From Ceratorhiza oryzae-sativae (taxonomy: Eukaryota > Basidiomycota > Agaricomycetes > Cantharellales > Ceratobasidiaceae), in NCBI GenBank assembly GCA_030998015.1, contig JARWMV010000039.1, positions 1-64,000 on the forward strand: a stretch of DNA of 64,000 nt. The letters run 5' to 3'. Of the stretch, positions 36,832-49,315 are shown piece after piece. The position numbers and the translations under genes were made by a program. Positions within the stretch are counted from its first letter, which is position 1. Each line of letters begins with the position of its first letter. Below the pieces are notes generated by a model that worked only from the letters and a program-made list of their open reading frames with translations, was not told the DNA's origin and searched no databases.

Positions 36832-37326
36832 TGTCATGGCCTAGACCATGACCACAACTTTATTATGAATTTTAATTATTTTATTTATCAATGATTTCTT
36901 TGTATTTGGACAAGTCCCATTTATTTGGATATATGCAGTTTATTCACCTAGATGTCATGTGACCTTGTTGTTGTTGACTCACTGTTTGGTATTACTGAAA
37001 TATTCTGTGATGATGTGGCATTTAGTACTTCTTATTGGTCCTGGTATTTGATATGTACAGCCTTGGCCATGAATATATAAGGGAGAGTCTGAGAGCCTTA
37101 AGCCTCAGAACTTGACCTCCTGTTCTACCCTCTTCATCATCTACCCTCTAGGCCACCAAGCCAGAGGTCCCTTGCCCAGCTATCTTCATAGCAAGTGCAC
37201 CCTTACTCTACCCTGTGTCTCATCACACCAAACCCCTTGCTCACTGTGTGTTCTACATTAGACATTGCAGTTTGACCTCTGGCTGTTATAGCCCATAGGT
37301 CTGCCATTGCCTCATCAGCATTTGGC
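36832..37326 (+). mobile_element. Family B LTR, 3'-truncated
   Basis: Starts TGTCATGGCCTAGACC, includes GAATATATAAGGGAGAGTCT near 37072, and leaves the family consensus at CAGCATTTGGCC before the final CTCTGACA. Confidence 0.75.
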
Positions 37327-38821
37327 CTTAATCATGACAGCATGGCCTTTACATATATGTAACAAGTAGCTGTTGTGAGCCTAGTTAAAGGTGCAATGGG
37401 AGTGAGTTCTGTTCCTGGTTCTACTATTGTAATTGCTGATGGTTTTCTTATACAATATGTCTACTGGTGTATGTGCATCATATAATCCTATGAGTTGTAT
37501 GGTGCTGGAGTATCTCTGAAGCACTTGCCTCCCTTATGTATTGGTCTTGCAGATCTCACATGCTATGGCTGGGCTGCCTGGTTTATGTTGGGGCTTATCA
37601 GGCCTAGTGATGCAGATGGGCAAACTTGTGAATGGCAATCACTATGGGAGTACATGCAGAGTAGCTAACTGCATGGGCTAATGACAGAGCTGAGATCAAT
37701 GTAGTTGGAGCAGTGCTCAATGATGTCTCTGGCTTGCTTAGGCAAAGCATATAAGAGATGAAGGTAAGGAAGAGGGTGATATTCAACAGCCAGAGAGGCA
37801 CTCTTTATATACATTTTGGAGACAACAAACACAGGGTCTACATGCTGCTGCACAGTGACTACAGACTGTTGCACAGTCACTGTGGGCTGCACATTGCAGT
37901 AACTGCAGGCTACACTTGGACTCTGTATGCTGCAGATGGTGTGGACTCCACAGCTGTGTACTGTGAATCACTGCAGTGGGAACAAGTACAAGCAAGACTG
38001 TAGTCTGACTGTTTCAAGTGGCTATATGTGCAGTCAGAAATAAGGAAAAATATAGAAATATTACTACAAGGTTGCATGATGATGCTTGACTACTTAAGTT
38101 GGTAGTTTCCTGCATATTCTCCACATATATCACAGCTGTTCATTTATGGGAATAGCACTGTGCCCTCAGTTCCCCCACCACCACCTCAGGAACCCATTCC
38201 TAATGCCTCCACCCCTTGCTCCATTGAGCAATCATATGGAATTCAGGACAAAGTTGATCAAGCTGACAGGGCAATCACAGCTGAGGCAATGCAAGAGCAA
38301 GTGGTTGGCATTAGGGCTGATACAAGATTCCTGCTTCACAAAGCTGAGTATCATCACAGGGAAGGTCACAGGCTGTTTGGATATTACAAGGATTCAAAGA
38401 TATAGAAGGCTTTTTAGTGATTATCAAATAATGTAAGCCACAAACAGGCTGAAAGGGAGATAGAAGACTTGCCTTGGATATTACCATTTCTGCAGGTAAA
38501 GACCTGGATTCCTAGAAAATCCAAGAAACCAAAAATCATGGTGTGTCACTAGAAACCTGTTGGTATCTTCCAATATTACATAGCACTCTGGCTCCTGCAA
38601 TACCACTCTTGGATTCAAGATCTATGGATGGTAATGGACATGCAAACTTTCAGTTTCTAACAATATGTATAGAGTGTAAGCTACAGTTCATAAAATGCTT
38701 GATCAAATTCCTTGTCATCTGTATCTCCAATCCCATTGTTGCTTCCTGCAATTTTGTCATCTTCTGCAACCTCATCCTTGATATCATCTTCAATATCCCC
38801 CCAATCACTTAATGGATCCAT
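37327..38821. other. CpG-poor repeat debris with one coding-like remnant
   Basis: No recognisable element. 38160-38405 is open and reads PPPPPQEPIPNAS, then a charged helical stretch (VDQADRAITAEAMQEQVVG); family unknown. 37840-37990 is rich in short imperfect repeats of the type CACAGTNACTGCAG. It is probably the edge of one or more old transposons. Confidence 0.4.
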
Positions 38822-41800
38822 CTCTTGGTCTGCTTCAGTGTGATATGGCCCTCATCAAACTTGTTGAAAGTGTCTTGATATTTGTGCTGCTTGGTCTCAG
38901 TGTTGTCTGATTCAACATCTTCCATATCAGGAGATAGATGCCTATGTAAGCTGGGTATCTAACTAACTGGTTGGATGTATAAATACCATAGCTTGTCTGT
39001 AACTTGGTGAGAGAACAATGGCTGAAATGGCCTATGCCTCTGCCTAAGTATTGCATAAGCATATCTTGGTCCACAAAGCTAGAGATTGGAAGTTGGTTGA
39101 GTGAATGGTATAGACAAAATATGTACAAATGGCACTTACTAGTTGACAATATGATATTTCCAGTTGCCCTCCTCATTGTCACATGTCAGAGTAACCAAGT
39201 TCTTGACATGGCCAGGTCCAAAGTCTGGGATCAAATGGCATGCACAAATGATGTGGCAAGGGTTGATAAAACCATATGCATCAAGTAGTTTGGTGTTGTT
39301 TTGACATTTTCCATAGTGTACACAATCTAAATGGCCCTCTTCCCATCTGCCTGGGTTTTCGTCATTGTAGTCTAGCCAGTGTACCCAAACAAAGTCCATC
39401 CACTTGGGTGGACAGTCACAAAATCGAACCTTGGCATGGTATATGCCCAGCACCTTGGCGTAGAGAAATGGATGTTCAGACAGGTTGTCAGTAGTGTTGT
39501 TTGGTAGAAGGATGAATGAGCACAAGGATTTAGAGTTGATTATGTCATGTTGCCAATGTACATCATATGACATATAGTTGATGTGGAGGGTGGCATGCGC
39601 ATACATACAATTGTTCAAAAAAGTCAGTTTGCCGATCTCAGAGAATTCTGGATCTCCAGTGATGTGAGCAAGCAAATGCTGCTTCAGTGATCATATGAAG
39701 AACTAAAAAAGATTCATTGGGTTTGTGGTTTTTTGCAATTGTGGGTTAAATGATGTACCTTTACTGGCAGCTTGTGGCCTCAAGCCTGTACCCACAGTGG
39801 TATGTTGACAGCATCCTCTGCTTGATTGCTCTGCCCAATATGGTATGGTTGATTGCTTTCTGTAGGGTTCTTGTTAATCTGTGGGCTGTTTGGTCTCAAA
39901 ACTGATTTCTCCAGCTTGTCAAGACGGTGTTGAATCATGTCTAGTGCATCACCAATATCACCAATCTTTGTCATCTGGAATATGGTGTCCTGCATATTTG
40001 TTTGGAACCATTGGGCTTTTATTTTCCGATGCTGTAGCTCAGTCTAGAAATTATGAGAGTTTAGATAATGCTAATGCGGCTGGATTTGAATAGTATAGCT
40101 CACTGTTTGAGTTGAAAAAGAATTGGTTGTTCCAAAATGAGCAATTACAGCCATGTAATGCCCAACCATATGGAACTTGGGTGTATTCAAGTTTAGTTTG
40201 CAGAGTTTTTGTGCTGTTTGGGCTGGCATGTTGGCTGATGCTTGCTGGCGTTGTGCTTTTGCAGATGCCTTGCGCTGTTGTGCACTATATTCCCAAGGTG
40301 TTTCAAACACTTCCATATCATTTGTAGCTTCCTGGAAGGCTTGTAGTTCATTCCCCAATCAGATAGTCACCTTGGAAAGGGTTTTGAGCATTCCAGTGGT
40401 GTGATGGCAGAGTTTAGCTAGACCATGCCAATAAGAGAGCATGAAAAGGAGACATTGAACTTGAGAATCAATGGCATTGGGTAAAAGTCCTCTGATGACA
40501 GGCATGCAGCACTAAAGAAGATCCAGAGAAATTTAGGATACAGTAACATGAATTAGTATATTAAGCTCACTTGTAGGATATCCTCAAAATCTCTTGCAGC
40601 CAGGCACTTTAGGCTGGCAACATCTTCACTAAACTTCTGGATGGTTGAATTTGAAAACATTGGAACTTGCCAAAATCTGAATGTATTGTTAATTGTGCAT
40701 GTGTAAGGGCTGTTGGAACATACCTGTGGTTAAACTCAGCTATGGTGTCACTCCTGTGGCTGTAGACAATTTGAAGGAGATGTGTTAGGAGTGATTTCCA
40801 AACCCCTAGTTCAATTTCATGGAGAAGATCAACAATGAACATGCCAAAAAAATCAAATTTAAATGGTAAGAGCCACTGCAAGAAGGTGTTCTACAGATAG
40901 ACAGTTGGTGGATTATTAATTAAATTTTGTGCACTTGCATGTAGACATACCTCAGTTGGTACAAGTGAAGTTGCATGTAATAGGTGTTTGACCTCAGTGT
41001 TATCAACAGCTTTATTTTGATTATATATAACCTCTCAAGCACACTGAACAAGTTTCTGTTGTGTGAGGTTATCATGCCTTGCACGTTTTGTCCTCATTTG
41101 CATGTTGGAACAAGTACCCATCTTGTGTGCAAGCTTGAGAGGGACTAAACACCAAGGACAAGGGCATGCACCCTTGTCTTGTATTGTAGCCAGTAAAACT
41201 CTACAAAGGAATATATTAGTTTGACTACAATTCATAAATTTTGGAAGTTAAAATCGCCAACCTGCCCCTCAGGACAGTTGGCAGAATAAGTAAATACGCA
41301 AGGAAACACTTGTTGCTTTATCCCATCAGCACATTTGATGACGATTCCATGCTGCCAAGCTTGCAAGAAATTGGCATCAAGAAGTTCCTGCATAACAGTG
41401 TGCATAAGCTCGTGCCAAAGGTGGGTCAGGAGACTGGGTGATGGTGGGTGTCTGTTAAGCTTTTTGATCTTGTCCTTGATGCTATCAGGTAGCTGGGATT
41501 GAATGTAAGTAATACATCTAGAGATAAAATATTCTGGTACTCACAGACAGAATATGTGCAATGTCAAAGCACAAGCCTGAGTTTGGCTTGCAGCACTTGT
41601 ACTTGCTAAGATTACCTAGCCACATATACATTGTCCATGCCTTTTTGGTGCTGAATGCACCAAGCTGTGCTGTGTCCGATCCAAACATAACTGCAGCAAC
41701 TACTTGAGGGAGGGTACAGTCCTTGTCTGAAATTTAAAGTTTTTGTATCTCCTTGTGAGCCTCAATCATTGCTGGCAAATTATATATTTTGCCCATCAGC

Positions 41801-43015
41801 ATTTGCGCTTTTGATTTGGGCTTGTTGGGTGGTATCCATGAGAGTGTGAACGGTTCATAGTGGAAATGGGTAGTGTTGTTTTGGGTGAATCCCTTACATA
41901 TGCCTTTCAGAATGGTGCACAAGTGCAAACCTAGTATAGAGGATAATTAATTAATTAATTAATTAAAGAGATTTTGTGTTAGCTCACCTGGAACCATTAC
42001 TTGGTGACCCATCCTTGAGCCTTGGTTGAACCCCTTTCACAATGTTGGCACTTGGACTGGCGCAGATCTTGCCTTCCAACCCTCAGCTGTAGTGAACATT
42101 TTGTCACCTGGCAAAGCATGTGATGCTGCTGCAGCAAGCTCCTTATCCACAGCCTTCAAATCTACATTGGCCAAGTCAGAAGCATTGAAGTATTGTTGGA
42201 GTAAGACTTCATCCACCAACCCCTTCCAGCTCTCCATAGAATTTTTTGATTGCTTCCAGAACCAACGCAAGAGGTAGAAAGTAGACAAGTTGGGACATGG
42301 AGCTATTGCATCACATAGCAAGGTACTTATCAGGGGGTTGTTAGAGGTATTGAAGGCAAGATCCAGGTCAGTGAAATCATGTAGTGCTGCATCACTGTCT
42401 GGAATTGTTAGTGGTCTTGATGTATAGGTATGAAATCAGCCAAAAGAGTCAACCAGTGTTTCAAAAGGAGTGAACTGTAAGCGTGTCTGAGCAGCAGACC
42501 GATTAGGTTCAGGTGCAAGGGTCTCAAGGAGCACAGGTGGAGCTTTGGGAAGGATATCAAACATGTTGCAATGAGTTTCAAGCATACATCAAGTACAAGA
42601 GCAAGTGATGGGATAGGTAGGTATTGTAACTGCAGTGACAATGCCAAGATCATCATGGTGAACCCCAATGTCACCTGGATCATTGGAGATAATGCAGTCA
42701 CCACTGCTAGTATCCTGGCAGCTGGCAGTTTCAGTAACTTAGATGCTAATGAAATAACATAAGTCGCACTGGTGCTGAGCTTATGAGGGTATCCTCACAA
42801 GGATAACTATGAGTCTTATTTGACACTACAATTTTTTGTGAGGTTGGGGTATGGTGATATGATTTCTTATGTTGGGGTTGTTGCCAGTAGGGAGAATACA
42901 GGTGGCAATCATGCTCAGCCACAACAGGACATGCATTTTTGTGCATAGTAAGTGCCCTTGGAGAGCTGAATTGTTGTTTAAGGCAGATACAGGTGTAAGG
43001 GTGGCTTGGCGCCAT
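38822..43015 (-). pseudogene. Plavaka-type transposase, decayed
   Basis: Read from right to left. 43015 starts MAPSHPYTCICLKQQFSS with a CxC..H..C finger-like motif. 42321-42037 gives FYLLRWFWKQSKNSM. 41928-41580 gives FHYEPFTLSW and then LPQVVAAVMFGSDTAQL. 41235-41035 gives VLLATIQDKGACPCPWCLV. 40881-40609 gives DLLHEIELGVWKSLLTHLL. 40358-40071 is a His-rich remnant. 39675-39139 gives DFVWVHWLDY and FGPGHVKNLV. About 39110-38990 gives FVDQDMLMQYLGRGIGH. This is the order I know for Plavaka transposases of basidiomycetes. Short introns may account for some breaks, but stops and frame changes show it is dead. Ends and target duplication were not found. Confidence 0.72.
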
Positions 43016-43558
43016 AATAGAGAGGAGAGTGGCGGATACATAGATGAGTAGAGGTTGGAGTATTGGGACAAGGTGGAGGGCAAGTTGAGAAATAATGTGA
43101 GAGAAAATGGAATAGACCGTTACCCATCTCTGCAATGTTGCTGCAGAGAAAGAGTGACTGAGTCAGACAAAAGTTTGATGAAGTGGTTAAGCAAGGATGC
43201 ATAAGTGGTGGGCCAGGCTTTTATTGCCAGGTTGGGTGCATATATACCAAAAATGGAAACTTACCTTGTCCAATTTAAAATAAACCAGCAGGAGAGTTGC
43301 TCCAAGGTGCATTGAGAATTGTTGAGAAAAATCTAGCAAATTCTATGCAACAAGTTATAAAAAGGACAACAAAACCTTGCAGCACACCTTAGTTGTCTTT
43401 CCTCTCTCTCCTGCCTTGGTCCCTCCCACCTCCTACTCCCTTCTCCATTACAATAAGCTCCATACCTATAATGGTGCCACTATGAAACAAACGTCAACAC
43501 CAGTGCAGTCGGTGAGTCAGCCACCCATTTATTCCAGTTAATAGCCACAGTACTCACC

Positions 43559-44978
43559 ATGTCCCTTAGCACACCACCCGAACTGGAGAGACAATCTGTT
43601 ACTCCCTCTTGTGAAGCCTCTCCTTCTGATGATATCCACAAGTTAGATAGCAAGTGAAGTCCTCTCCCAACAGATGCACACCAACTTACTTGCATGGTGG
43701 CAATGCACTGGAAGCCTCAAACACTTATGAACGCTGCCATCAAATTGCACAGAGCCATGGCAAATGACTTGGAGCAAACTATCCAAGATGGTGCATCAAA
43801 AGAGTGAGTGTGGCAATCTGCTCAACAGGTTGGGATGACTTACACCTTTCCAGGTTAGAGACAAGCTTTATTTTGCTCTTCACGATGAACTACACTGCTT
43901 ACAGCCCAATCTTTTCGATCTTCTAGAGGAGCAGGGTGGGCATTTTATGTGGAATGTTTGTCAGAAGGTGAGATAGAGTGACTCAGCTGCTAAAATCAAC
44001 AAGGATTAACCATATTCCCCAGCTTAGTGATGGGCAAAACAGTGCAAAGGCCAAGGACAACCACAAGGTCAAACATGCATTGCCGCACCTGAAGAGTTGG
44101 GTACTGTCCTTGGTTGACAAACCAAAGAGTAGTTGTGGCCTTGTGCATCCTGAGTGTGCATATCTCTTGTCTCCTATTACAGTGGACTGGGATAACAAAG
44201 AGTAAGTGTCTTGAATTATAGCAGCAAATCCCATCTAATCCAATAACAGGCAGAAGTGACAGTTTATTGAGTGCTCAAACCCACCTATGGATGCCAAGCA
44301 TTGGGGCCAATTCATATATCCTGATGGTAAGGGCGACCCAGACAAACCATCAAAGGACATGCTCAAGAACTGGCTACTCGTCAATGTAAGTTTGTTGAGC
44401 AGTTCAGTCAAACCTTCCACTTATGCTTTTCTAGGTTGCCAATATCATTATTCAATCTCCCTCTTCTGTGATACCAACAGCTCAAGTTCAGCCAAATACT
44501 GTGCAGTGTGGCTGAAAGGGTATTGGGGTGAAGTATAAGTTGACTAAGGTCATGACAGCTTTCCTTGCCTATGTGGCTGTGATGGTAAGTTCTGGGTGCA
44601 TCCTAACACTGCCACTTCTGGTCTCACTTGAATTTTGCAGACTTGCTTTGCACTCTCCTCCAAAGCCACTTTTGATGACTCTGGTACATTCAGCTATGCA
44701 ACATTTTATGATGAGCTTTGTACTTATCTGGAGGCCCCCAAATTCCAGCACTGTGCCAAGGTGCTGATTGCCTGGTGGAACAAGTAAGTTTCTACTTGGT
44801 TAATTCTCTTGTTTGCATGTGCTGACGTTTTCACAGAACGCTCTTCCCAGATGTCATTCAAGATGGAGCTGATCAAGCAGATGATGGTGGTAATGGCGGT
44901 ATGCTATTGTTACTCAAAGCCAAAGTTGAGGACAATGAGGATGAAGACAGAGGCAAGGAAACAGCTGAAGACTCTTGA
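43559..44978 (+). pseudogene. DUF6698-family protein, probably degraded
   Basis: A multi-exon frame starting MSLSTPPELERQSV. Recognisable pieces are WKPQTLMNAAIKLHRAM, RDKLYFALHDELHCLQPNL, then KAKDNHKVKHALPHLKSWV with CAYLLSPITVDWDN, NPPMDAKHWGQFIYPDGKGD, KVMTAFLAYVAV, FSYATFYDELCTYLE and LIAWWNKTLFPD. The order fits DUF6698, a basidiomycete family of unknown function often found in repeat-rich DNA. Introns are short with GTGAGT or GTAAGT donors. A TGA lies just before QFIECSNPPM. AATAAA (45036) could be the poly(A) signal. Its low CpG matches the repeat block around it. Confidence 0.6.
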
Positions 44979-45582
44979 TTGCCCCAGTCCATTCCCCTGT
45001 TCCACCTGTATTTATGTATTTCTCTATCTGTGTTTAATAAACTGTGTTTTGTATTGAGACCACCTAATACATGCTGCAAATATTTGATCTATATCCTCTC
45101 AAATGCACAACCCCTGGCATATACAGTAACAGGACTGATCTGAGTTATCCAAATGGTGGTAGATTAGAAGAACTGGTGGTCTGCACATTTCAGGCAAAAA
45201 CTGTAAGCCTGGAAGTTAACTTGTATGCTATGGCCAATCAAACAATTCGTTCATACTCTACTGGACAGATACAACATGATATAGACTTATAATAGTATAT
45301 ACACTTGATGATTGACGTATGGGTGGCTAGACTAGTAAGATAGTTAATGTATTGATAACACTTTGCTGTCTTACCAATTTCGCCAGTGAATTGTAACATC
45401 TGATAATTAAAAGTTCCACCTTGTGGTGCTGGAAGGTCTGGATTAGTGAGTCAGACAGTCATGTGATTTAGAATACCTGACCAGCTTACTGATTTTGCCA
45501 GTGGGCTGTAACACCTTATAGTGAAAAGGTAAGACATTTTAGTCTGCTGGGTCAGGTGAGTATTATATGATCTTACAATTGT

Positions 45583-45714
45583 ATGAAATCCTGTGACCCC
45601 CTACATGATGATCTCCCTGTCCTAACTCTAAAGGCTCAGGGTGGTGTCATTCGATTGATCATATCTGACAACATTGTGGAGTGCAACAAGAAGTTTGAGT
45701 GCTGTACCACATGT
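45583..45714 (+). pseudogene. Coding-like remnant, 5' piece
   Basis: An open stretch reading DDLPVLTLKAQGGVIRLI and then VECNKKFECCTTC. It is cut at 45715 by a solo LTR. The host sequence continues for 18 bp at 46769-46786 and again at 47805, where TGTCATTTGTTGGCTA and NPAIDEGTVKAASK follow. The family is not recognised. Confidence 0.4.
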
Positions 45715-46768
45715 TGTCATGGCCTAGACCATGAACACAAATTTATTCCAATTTTATCTTATTTTATTTTCATCTCTACTTTCTGGTTTTTGGACAAGTC
45801 CTGTTTATTCAGATATATGCATAGGATTATTGACTGAGTCATGTGACTTTGTTGTTGTTGACCATTGTTGATGCATTCTGGAATATTCTGTTGACATGGC
45901 ACCACTTCTGTTATTGTGCAATTCTGTCTAGATTCCTATTTCATATGTACTGCCTCACCTCCTGAATATATAAGGGAGAGTCTGAGAGCCTTAAGCCTCA
46001 GAACTTGACCTCCTGTTGATATCCATGCTCTACCTGTGTGGTTGCCAAGCCAAGCAGTTTCTGCCCAGTCCTCTTTAGGACAAGCACACCTCTAAGTCCT
46101 CTGCATATTGTCACAACCCCTTCCCTTGCTGTCATGGCCTAGATCATGAGTGCAAAATTATTCAAAATTATTATGATTTATTTTATCTCTATTTTCCTGT
46201 TTTATGGACAAGTCCCATATATTCAGATATATGTGTAGAATTATTGACTGAGTCATGTGACCTTGTTGTTGTTGACTGTTGTTGATGTATTCCAGAATAT
46301 TCTGTGGGTGTGGCACCACTTCAGTTATTGTACAATTCATTTGAGCTTCCTAATACAAAGGTACTGCCTCATCCTTGAATATATAAGGGAGAGTCTGAGA
46401 GCCTTAAGCCTCAGAACTCAACCTCCTGTCAAACATCCCTTCTACCTGTGTGGTCACCAAGCCTAGCAGTCCTTGCCCAGACCTCTTTAGGTCAAGTGCA
46501 CCTCTTACACCTCTCTGCATGTTGTTGCATCCTACCTCTTCACTGTGTGTTCCCCTCTAGGTGTTGCAGTTAGACCTTTGGCTGTCACAGCCTATAGGTC
46601 TGCCATTGCCTTATCAGCATTTGGCATTATTGTTCAGGTTGTTGGCTCTGACACTCACTGCACATCCACCCCTAGATGTTGTGGCCTTGACCCTTGGCAT
46701 CATAGCCCTTGGGTTTGCCTTTGCCTCACAAGTGTTAGGCATTACTGTTCAGGTTGTCAGCTCTGACA
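45715..46768 (+). mobile_element. Solo LTR, family B, split by a second family B LTR
   Basis: Starts TGTCATGGCCTAGACC and ends GTTGTCAGCTCTGACA, with a 5-bp duplication CATGT (45710-45714 and 46769-46773). A second copy of the same family occupies 46130-46653 inside it. Confidence 0.87.
46130..46653 (+). mobile_element. Nested solo LTR, family B (524 bp)
   Basis: Runs from TGTCATGGCCTAGATC to GTTGGCTCTGACA inside another family B LTR. Flanks are CTTGC (46125-46129) and CTCAC (46654-46658). These differ by two transitions, as expected if CTCGC decayed on opposite strands at its CpG. Confidence 0.85.
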
Positions 46769-46786
46769 CATGTCATTTGTTGGCTA

Positions 46787-47804
46787 TGTCAGTGGTGACA
46801 AGTCAAGCAATGGCATGGATGCCTTTGATCATGAGGGCAGAGCCTGTAGGTGACTTTGGCAACAGTGACAACAGGTGTAAGGGCAACAGCAACACATTGC
46901 AAGGTAGTGAGCAGGAAAGGAACAAGACTTGTTGTGACCCTCTGGATGCTTCCTTGTGAAGCACTTAAGTAGTGGCTACATTGATGGTTTGGTGTTAGGT
47001 GGTATGTATTGAGTGTTCTAGTTACAGTGTTTGCTATGGTCTATGGTGGTTGACAAGATAAAGCAAGCTGAGGCATCTGGTCTTGCTTTATCCTCCTTAT
47101 ATATGCCTGTGGCTGTGGTGGCTGCAGATGTATTATTTAAGCACAATCCACAGTAGGTATGGGTTATACATAGTACCGTGGGTTAGGTAATTGTTTATCT
47201 TAAGTTTGTGTGGCTCCAAATCTTATAGAGCTGCACAAGGTCCAAGGGGTAAGTGCTGAGGTCACGTGATCCTGCCATAAGCGCCAAGATCACATGACAA
47301 CTTGCTCCTTGCTCCAAGTAACAATGGAGAGAAACACTGGAGCAAGTTCAGGGTAACCACCATAAGCACCAGTTAAGCACCAAGATCACATGACCTTGTT
47401 TATGGCTTGTTCCACTTAGGAAAAAAAGCCATAAATCTGTAAACATATTTGGTTACTCTGTTATGTCCATTTGATGGGTCATAACAAGACTTGTAATTGA
47501 CAAGGGGGTCAAGTTCATGAGGATGCCTCATTGAACTTGACCTGGTTTATATACAGTCTCTGAGCCACATCAAAACAAACACAACTATACTACAAGTCAC
47601 ATCACTAAGCAATAGAAGCTGCTGTGGAGCTGTGGAATTTCACACCAAAGTTGAAATACATCTTGGTAAGCAGTCTGGAACATTCTGTGAGTCACATGAT
47701 ACAGTTGTCCCATAAAAGGAAAGTGTGTTTTGAAAATGTTCTAGAAAAATGTATTAAATCAAGAAAATATTATATAGTGAATATACACATGTCAGGTTGT
47801 GACA
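46787..47804 (-). mobile_element. Solo LTR, family C, reverse, split by a family D LTR
   Basis: Inverse of the family C LTR, from TGTCAGTGGTGACAAG to ATGTCAGGTTGTGACA, with duplicated GGCTA (46782-46786 and 47805-47809). Removing the nested LTR and its duplication leaves 456 bp, close to the 452 bp of the copy at 27454. Confidence 0.85.
46930..47486 (+). mobile_element. Nested solo LTR, family D (557 bp)
   Basis: Starts TGTTGTGACCCTCTGG and ends GATGGGTCATAACA. Exact 5-bp duplication AGACT (46925-46929 and 47487-47491). It carries one copy of the unit that is duplicated in 12340-13008. Confidence 0.9.
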
Positions 47805-48089
47805 GGCTAATCCAGCAATTGATGAAGGAACAGTCAAAGCTGCCAGCAAGTGTCTCCAATAGTATATTCACACACCAGTGCCTTCAACATTGACCTGATA
47901 GCTTTCATGCACCATATCTCCAGAATGACCTTGGCCAACAGATCAGCACTGGAGCATCTGCTTGACCCCAACCCATTGGGTCCATTCATTGACAAATTGG
48001 TCACTTCACCTCCTTATGACTTGGCTGCCACATCAACAGAACAATCTGCTACTCCCCCTGCAGAACTATCTGCTGATGCCAGTGCTTAA
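47805..48089 (+). pseudogene. Coding-like remnant, 3' piece
   Basis: From 47850 the frame reads IDLIAFMHHISRMTLANRSA, then LEHLLDPNPLGPFID and a Ser/Thr/Pro/Ala tail to a stop at 48087. It probably belongs with 45583-45714, although the frame between them is not clean. No domain is recognised. Confidence 0.35.
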
Positions 48090-48180
48090 TCCAATCTCAA
48101 GTAAGCTGGCTCCCTGTTTGCAGTAGGCATGACTAACTTTTTGCTTGTGCCCAGGAATTTGATATGACAAATTCACCCCT

Positions 48181-48379
48181 AGAGATGTCGTGCTGGAATT
48201 CCGGCGTGTTCCGTCTCCCTTGTAGCTCTGTCAGTTCTGCTCTGTTTGGGACCCACTGCGGATCAATCGATAGCGGCGACGTAAGGCTATCCAACGATAC
48301 GCAGCGAGCCCCAAGCAGAGCAGAACTGACGGAGCTACAGGGGAGATGGAACGTGCCGGAATTCCGGCACAACATCTCT
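48181..48379. mobile_element. 199-bp MITE with 70-bp inverted repeats and 10-bp duplication (Mutator-like)
   Basis: Arms 48181-48250 and about 48310-48379 (ends AGAGATGT / ACATCTCT, sharing GGAATTCCGG and TCAGTTCTGCTCTG) are inverted with about nine mismatches. ATTCACCCCT occurs on both sides (48171-48180 and 48380-48389). A 9-10 bp duplication and long arms point to the Mutator superfamily. It has many CpGs in an otherwise CpG-poor block. There is no coding capacity. Confidence 0.88.
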
Positions 48380-48389
48380 ATTCACCCCT

Positions 48390-49315
48390 GTTGGTACAGT
48401 TACTAGATGAGGAGTTTCCCTTTATGTGATATGTCATGATGAAATGTAGCTCAAAACAGTGCTTTCTATTGATATACACAATTTACTATTGTGCCCAAAT
48501 TCTCCTATCCAGATCATGTGATAAGATAATGCCTAAGCAGGTGTCAATGGATGAGATCCAATCACAATAACATTCAATCAGAGAAGCACATAAGATAAGA
48601 CAATTGCATATATCTGTGTGATAGCCATGTTAATTAGAATATCCAGCATGTCAGTCATTAATGGGAATAAAGGCATAATACATATGAGTATAGCCCCAAA
48701 TATGCACTAGTATTGCAGAACATTTAAAACATCAGGAAAAACTGGGTTTTTTATAAATCAGGATTTCACAGATCATAGCAAATTTATGTGAATTTGTGAA
48801 ATCCATTTTTTATAAACCCACATGTCTCCTGGAAGGCACTTTGAAAATATGTTGAGTGAATTTCAAATTGGTTTATAGCTACAATCCTGGTTTATCCACT
48901 GCAATTGCCTATAATCAACACCTCCCACAGTTCATTATAGGTGATAAAAGGGGGGGCACAGCAATTCTTGCCACTGGTTTATACACACTAATTTCATGTT
49001 ATTAACAATAATAATTTAAGGGGGTTTTTCCTGATGAACATAATTGCCTCCACATAATTGCAACTATATTCACCAACAAGTTTCAGTGTTTTGCAAACCA
49101 GAATAAAAACAGCAGCTGCAAGCATGGCACTCCATACTTTCAACTTGATATTTGGGTATTTGAATGGTTCTTGCACCATTACTGTCAAGCTAGACAAGTA
49201 CTATGACACTTCCCATTTTTGTGTAGGTTATTTGAAACACGTTTCACTGAGCTCCAACAAAATCCAATTTTTCAGTCACAATCTAATGCCTATGTGTGTG
49301 ATTCAAATGCAATTC
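48390..49315. other. AT-rich CpG-poor DNA without a gene
   Basis: It contains TTTATAAATCAGGATTTCAC-like inverted stretches around 48740-48820 and a G-run near 48950. I see no coding remnant that I can name. It grades into CpG-containing DNA at about 49320. Confidence 0.4.

Noticed and set aside
22950..49300. Classical RIP as known in Neurospora (CpA to TpA)
   Set aside because: CpA is abundant here and CpG is what is lost, so the pattern fits CpG-targeted decay better.
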